From: JANNSW01 sp031431235
Lineage (GTDB): Bacteria; Pseudomonadota; Alphaproteobacteria; Rhizobiales; Hyphomicrobiaceae
Assembly: GCA_031431235.1 (NCBI GenBank)
Contig: JANPDA010000104.1
Span: 1-19,363 of the forward strand
Direction of reading: 5' to 3'
DNA length: 19,363 nucleotides
Positions 15,410 through 19,363 of this stretch are shown here, piece by piece. Within the stretch, counting starts at the first letter, position 1; each line of letters begins with the position of its first letter. The notes beneath the pieces were generated by a model, which searched no databases, was not told the DNA's origin, and was given only the letters and a program-made list of their open reading frames with translations. A program made the position numbers and the translations under genes.

Positions 15410-16693
15410 ATGAACGGTGGCGCCATGCGGCGGGTGGCGGTGATCGGCGGCGTCCGGATCCCGTTCTGCCGGTCGAACACGCTTTATGCGGACCTCTCCA
15501 ATCTCGACATGCTGACGTCGGCGCTCTCCGGCCTGGTCGAGCGCTATCGGCTGGAGGACGCCCTCATCGGTGAGGTGACGGGTGGGGCGGTGGTCACCCA
15601 CTCCAAGGACTGGAACCTGGCGCGCGAAGCCGTGATCGGCACCCGGCTCGACCCGCGCACGCCTGGGATCACGATGAGCCAGGCCTGCGGCACCAGCCTG
15701 CAGGCGGCGATGGGGATCGCGGCCAAGATCGCGATCCGTGAGATCGAGAGCGGCATCGCCTGCGGCTCGGATACGACCAGCGACCCCCCGATCGTGTTCG
15801 GGCGCAAATTCGCCCAGCGCCTGGTCGCGCTGCAGAAGGCCAAAGGCTGGAGCCAGCGGCTTGGCGCCCTCAAGGGCTTCAGCCTCTCGGAGCTCGCACC
15901 ATTGCCACCCAATGTCGCCGAGCCGCGCACCGGTCTTTCCATGGGCAGCCATTGCGAGCTGATGGCGCAGCAGTTCCAGATCCCGCGTGATGAGCAGGAC
16001 GCGCTCGCGGTCGAGAGCCACAGGAAGGCCGCCGCCGCTTACGCCGAAGGCTTCATGGACGATTTGGTCGTGCCGTGCGCCGGGGTCTACCGGGACAACA
16101 ATCTGCGCGCCGACATCGACCCCGAGAAGCTGAAAACCCTGAAGACGGTGTTCGAGAAATCCGAGCGGGGCACGCTGACGGCCGCCAACTCGACGCCGCT
16201 GACCGATGGGGCGTCCAGCGTGCTGCTGGCGTCGGAGGATTGGGCGAAGGCACGCGGCCTGAAGCCGCTCGCCTATCTGGCGCACGCCGAAACGGCAGCG
16301 ATCGATTTCGTTTCGGGCGAGGGGCTGCTGATGGCGCCGACGATCGCCGTCTCGCGCATGCTCGACCGCGCCGGCCTGAAGCTGCAGGACTTCGATTTCT
16401 ACGAGATCCACGAGGCCTTTGCGGCGCAAGTGCTGGCGACCTTGAAGGCCTGGGAGGATCCCGCCTACTGCAGGCGCGTGCTCGGCAAGGACACGCCGCT
16501 GGGCGCGATCGACCGGACGCGCATGAACGTGAAAGGCTCCTCGCTCGCCGTCGGCCACCCCTTCGCCGCGACCGGGGGCCGCGTGCTCGGCGTGCTGGCG
16601 AAGCTGCTGGGCGCCAAGGGTTCTGGCCGCGGCCTCATCTCCATCTGCACGGCCGGCGGCATGGGGGTGGCGGCGATCTTGGAGGCGGGGTGA
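15410..16693 (+). CDS. fadI: Acetyl-CoA acyltransferase (FadI-type thiolase)
   Basis: 427 residues, the beta subunit that performs thiolytic cleavage of 3-ketoacyl-CoA to acetyl-CoA and a shortened acyl-CoA. Seen: RIPFCR (16-21) at the N-terminus, nucleophile Cys93 in SQACGTSLQA, His334 in YEIHEAFAAQV, His383 in VGHPFAATGGR, and catalytic Cys413 in ICTAGGMG. The length and the central loop insertion match FadI more than the shorter PhaA/AtoB acetyl-CoA acetyltransferases. The ATG at 15410 is chosen because GGGGAGGGG lies just upstream. An ATG at 15389 that overlaps the fadJ stop would add seven residues, and an ATG at 15425 remains possible. It is the last gene of the fad operon. Confidence 0.93.
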   Translation: MNGGAMRRVAVIGGVRIPFCRSNTLYADLSNLDMLTSALSGLVERYRLEDALIGEVTGGAVVTHSKDWNLAREAVIGTRLDPRTPGITMSQACGTSLQAAMGIAAKIAIREIESGIACGSDTTSDPPIVFGRKFAQRLVALQKAKGWSQRLGALKGFSLSELAPLPPNVAEPRTGLSMGSHCELMAQQFQIPRDEQDALAVESHRKAAAAYAEGFMDDLVVPCAGVYRDNNLRADIDPEKLKTLKTVFEKSERGTLTAANSTPLTDGASSVLLASEDWAKARGLKPLAYLAHAETAAIDFVSGEGLLMAPTIAVSRMLDRAGLKLQDFDFYEIHEAFAAQVLATLKAWEDPAYCRRVLGKDTPLGAIDRTRMNVKGSSLAVGHPFAATGGRVLGVLAKLLGAKGSGRGLISICTAGGMGVAAILEAG

Positions 16694-16738
16694 GGGTTGG
16701 GTTGCGCGACCGCGACGAGAAATGACGGCGGCCCTCGG

Positions 16739-16831
16739 TCAGTCCGCCCCAGCTTCGTCATGCTCGCCGAGCCGGCTGTAACCGGCGACATCGGCGGCAA
16801 GGATCGCGGCGAGGCGGCGGGTGGTGCTCAT
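16739..16831 (-). pseudogene. Truncated N-terminus of a second class III cyclase
   Basis: A 30-codon reading frame (MSTTRRLAAILAADVAGYSR, then LGEHDEAGAD and stop) starts in the ATGA overlap with the stop of the full cyclase upstream. It reproduces the start of that family: RRLAAILAADVAGYSRL is shared with residues 8-24 of the intact neighbour. It then loses one residue and ends where the rest of the cyclase domain should continue. The DNA at 16770-16819 is about 82% identical to 18515-18564, so this is an old paralogue remnant rather than a recent duplication. The remaining 45 nt to the fadI stop show no cyclase sequence. Confidence 0.75.
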
Positions 16832-18585
16832 TCCGGCAACCCCGCTTGCTTGAGACCTTTGAGGAACGTCTCGCGGCTCGCCGCATGGGTTATCGGCAGG
16901 ACGGTGTTCAGGTGCTGGACGGTCACATCCGGCATGGTCTTCTTTGCGTGCGCAACCGCATCGGCGGCCTCCGCGCGGTGCTCCATGAGGCCGAGGGCGC
17001 AGACCTCGCCGACATGGGCGAAGATGGCGGCATTGCTCTGCTGCTGGGCGCGCCTGGACCACAGGACGGCCTCGTCCAGCTCGCCCTTGAGCGCAAGCGC
17101 GATGGCCTTGCTTGCCATGTAGGCCCACATCATCGGATCGTGGGGGCTGAGCCTGATCGCCTCATCGATGGGCGCGATGGCTTCGGCGGGACGGCCCTGG
17201 TGCCACAGCGAGTGGCCGCGGCCGAAATGCGCCAAAGCGTAACTCGGATTGAGTTGGATCGCCCGGTCGCTCGCCAGCGTTGCCGCCTCGTGGTTTGCCT
17301 GCAGCAGATGGGCGCGCGACAGGGCTACATGGGCGAAGGGATCGTGCTCATCGAGGCTGACGGCCAGCCTGGCAGCCTTCAGCGCCCGATCGAGGTCGCC
17401 TGCGCGGTCGGGCGAGGCCCCAAGAATGATGAAGACGTAAAGCGCGTAAGCGAGTCCGGCATAGGCCGAGGCGAAACGGGGATCGAGCGCGATGGCGCCC
17501 CCGAAGAAGAACAGTGTCTGTTGGCGCTCTTCCGGCCTGTACCTGAACACGTGCCAAAGGCCGCGCTGGTAGTTCTCCCAGGCATCGAGGCTTTCCGGCG
17601 GCTTTCTCAGAGCTCTATTGCGCTCGCTCAAGAGCAGTCGCGGCTCGATGGCCGATATGATGGCCCGCACCACCTCGTCCTGCACATCGAAGATGTCCTC
17701 CATTTGCCGGTCGTAGCGCTCGGCCCACAGATGCTTGTCGTCCAGTGCATCGATGAGCTGGGCCGTGATGCGCAGGCGATTGCCGGCTCTTCTGACACTG
17801 CCTTCGACGATGTAGCGCACGCCCAATCTGCCGCTGATGTCCTTGAGGCTGAGCGAGAGGTCCTTGAAAGAAAAGGCCGAATTGCGCGAGATCACGAACA
17901 GGGAATGGAACCTCGACAGTCCTGTGATGAGATCCTCGCTGATGCCGGTGGCGAAAAACTCCTGGTCGGCGTCCGAAGACATGTTGTCGAACGGCAGGAC
18001 AGCGATCGAGGGCTTGTCGGGCAGGGCGAGGGCCGGCCGCGCGGTTGCCGGGGCGCCGCCGAGGCGCACCCGGTAGACCCGCACCGGCGCCGCGATATTC
18101 TTCAGTCGCTGCTCGCCGACGTCCTCGAAGACGACATCGAGCTTGCCGTGGACCTGCCGATATGCGTCACTGGAGATACAGATGCCGCCCGGCTCGGCTA
18201 GGCCTTCGAGGCGCGCGGCGATATTAACCCCGTCACCGAAAATATCGCCGTCCTGGATGATGATGTCGCCGACCGTGATGCCGACGCGGTAGTGGATCTG
18301 ACTGTCCGGCGGCACATCGGCGTTGCGCCCGAGCATGCCGCGCTGCAGCTCGACGGCGCAGCGGACGGCATCGACCACGCTCGCGAACTCGACCAGCAGG
18401 CCATCGCCGGTCGTCTTGACGATTCGTCCCCGGTGTTGTCCGATCTTCGCATCCACAAGCTCATTGCGGTGTGCAGTCAGCCGGGCGAGCGTGCCCTCCT
18501 CGTCGACGCCCATCAGCCGGCTGTAGCCGGCAACGTCGGCCGCCAGAATGGCAGCGAGGCGACGTTGGACGGGTGGCTCGGCCAT
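16828..18585 (-). CDS. Class III adenylate/guanylate cyclase with TolB-like and TPR regions
   Basis: 585 residues, apparently soluble. Residues 1-175 form a class III cyclase domain that makes a cyclic nucleotide, most likely cAMP: metal Asp17 in AADVAGYSRLM, Lys57 and Asp61 in VKTTGDGLLVEF, and the transition-state pair Asn121/Arg125 in DGVNIAARLE. Residues about 192-320 are a TolB/FlgO-like domain beginning IAVLPFDNMSSDADQEFFATG. From about 335 to 560 there are tetratricopeptide-like repeats, for example AIQLNPSYALAHFGRGHSLW and AIRLSPHDPMMWAYMASKAI. This cyclase-TPR layout is widespread in Hyphomicrobiales and probably senses a protein partner. It is convergent with fadI and overlaps the remnant of a second cyclase by ATGA, which suggests an ancestral tandem pair. 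No clear Shine-Dalgarno precedes the ATG at 18585. Confidence 0.9.
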   Translation of the reverse strand: MAEPPVQRRLAAILAADVAGYSRLMGVDEEGTLARLTAHRNELVDAKIGQHRGRIVKTTGDGLLVEFASVVDAVRCAVELQRGMLGRNADVPPDSQIHYRVGITVGDIIIQDGDIFGDGVNIAARLEGLAEPGGICISSDAYRQVHGKLDVVFEDVGEQRLKNIAAPVRVYRVRLGGAPATARPALALPDKPSIAVLPFDNMSSDADQEFFATGISEDLITGLSRFHSLFVISRNSAFSFKDLSLSLKDISGRLGVRYIVEGSVRRAGNRLRITAQLIDALDDKHLWAERYDRQMEDIFDVQDEVVRAIISAIEPRLLLSERNRALRKPPESLDAWENYQRGLWHVFRYRPEERQQTLFFFGGAIALDPRFASAYAGLAYALYVFIILGASPDRAGDLDRALKAARLAVSLDEHDPFAHVALSRAHLLQANHEAATLASDRAIQLNPSYALAHFGRGHSLWHQGRPAEAIAPIDEAIRLSPHDPMMWAYMASKAIALALKGELDEAVLWSRRAQQQSNAAIFAHVGEVCALGLMEHRAEAADAVAHAKKTMPDVTVQHLNTVLPITHAASRETFLKGLKQAGLPE

Positions 18586-18780
18586 GGAGGGCGACCAGTT
18601 TCAATGAAGTAATCTCAGTTGATCGTACTGCCGATCGGTCGAGCAGTCTATCGGGCTGAGCTTCGCGATTGGGTCGATCGCGACGATCCCACGCTCCGAG
18701 TTTGGTTGCGAGGCTCCGGGAGCAGACGGCATGAGGCGACCGGTTGACTCCGCCCCGCGCGCCAAGCCAACTGCCCTCCC
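18586..18780. other. Divergent intergenic region between the cyclase and the MBL-fold gene
   Basis: 195 nt with no credible gene, presumably holding both divergent promoters. It contains one hairpin-capable inverted repeat, TCGCGAT-N7-ATCGCGA (18663-18683), about 80 nt from the cyclase start and 98 nt from the MBL start. That repeat could be an operator; it lacks a T-run and is not a convincing terminator. Confidence 0.35.
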
Positions 18781-19363
18781 ATGACGTTCACCTTCACCAT
18801 CCTGGGCTCCGGCTCCTCGGGCGGCGTGCCGCGCATCGGCGGGGCTGGGGAGCATGCGACCCCTCGAACCCGCGCAACCGCCGCAGGCGGGCGTCGGCGC
18901 TGGTGCGGCGCGCCGGTCCCGAGGGCACGACGACGGTGCTGATCGACACCTCGCCCGATCTGCGCGAGCAGCTGCTTGACGTCCGCGTCGACCGGGTCGA
19001 TGCCGTCCTCTTCACCCACGACCATGCCGACCACACGCACGGTATCGACGATCTGCGGGTGCTGGCTCTCCTGCAGAAGCGGCGGGTGCCCGTCCACATG
19101 GATGACGAGACGGGCCGTACGCTCAAATCGCGGTTCGCCTATTGCTTCGAGCGGACGGCGGGCAGCGCCTATCCCCCCATTCTGGATTCGCTCCGGCTGG
19201 AAGCGGGTAAGCCCGTGGTGATCATGGGCGCGGGCGGTCCGATCACGGCGCTGCCGATCACCCTCGAGCATGGCGACATCCGCGCCCTCGGCTTCCGATT
19301 CGGCAACCTCGCCTATGCGCCCGACGTGAGCGCAGTGCCCCCAGCGGCCAAGGCGGCGTTGGC
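18781..19363 (+). pseudogene. MBL-fold metallo-hydrolase (PhnP-like), frameshifted near start and cut by window edge
   Basis: The ATG at 18781 gives MTFTFTILGSGSSGGVPRIG, the classic start of the metallo-beta-lactamase-fold phosphoribosyl cyclic phosphodiesterase-like family. After 18843 the frame is lost. The expected GGDWGACDPSNPRNRRRRAS continues in another frame from about 18843, with CDPSNPRNRR encoded from 18855, so one base is missing, most simply the A of a GAC codon at 18844-18845. The rest is intact and open to the edge: IDTSPDLREQLL and the metal-binding FTHDHADHTHGIDDLR. The family hydrolyses cyclic phosphodiester or related bonds with two metal ions. In alphaproteobacteria it often follows tatD, which is not seen here. 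A sequencing or assembly error is as likely as true gene loss. Confidence 0.75.

Overview
The window reads as chromosomal DNA from a GC-rich alphaproteobacterium. Gene density is high, with ATGA overlaps and 1 to 12 nt gaps. The gene families present (cyclase-TPR protein, short APC permease, TtuC-type dehydrogenase, anchored long FadE) are common in soil and root-associated Hyphomicrobiales and Rhodospirillales. That placement is inference from gene content; no 16S or other marker is present. No tRNA, rRNA, CRISPR array, insertion sequence or prophage gene was seen.

Left part (1-7810), amino-acid and amine metabolism. A minus-strand gene leaves the left edge (1-53). A PuuB-like FAD amine oxidoreductase follows on plus (270-1559). 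Convergent to it is a two-gene minus operon: a group II PLP decarboxylase (3759-5222) joined by an ATGA overlap to an unusual 725-residue PLP protein with a long unassigned N-terminal region (1585-3762). An APC-family permease (5340-6590) is divergent from this operon. A diaminopropionate ammonia-lyase (6587-7810) is convergent with the permease. A possible joint role is uptake of an amino acid, decarboxylation to an amine, then oxidation of the amine; the substrate cannot be read from the sequence.

Middle (7810-10588), minus strand. A small double-CDGSH iron-sulfur protein, a tartrate/D-malate dehydrogenase, an O-antigen-ligase-like membrane protein and dpaL lie in series. The last three are almost contiguous and probably form one transcript, which puts a surface-polysaccharide type protein between two catabolic enzymes.

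Right part (10589-16693), plus strand: a complete fatty-acid beta-oxidation operon. It holds a membrane-anchored FadE-type acyl-CoA dehydrogenase, a bifunctional enoyl-CoA hydratase/3-hydroxyacyl-CoA dehydrogenase and a FadI-type thiolase. Two similar short palindromes lie in the ttuC/CDGSH gap and the fadE/fadJ gap and look like a REP-type repeat.

End (16739-19363). A class III nucleotide cyclase with TolB-like and TPR regions lies on minus. A 30-codon remnant of a second cyclase overlaps its stop codon. Divergent from the cyclase, an MBL-fold phosphodiesterase-like gene carries an apparent 1-nt deletion near its start and runs off the right edge.
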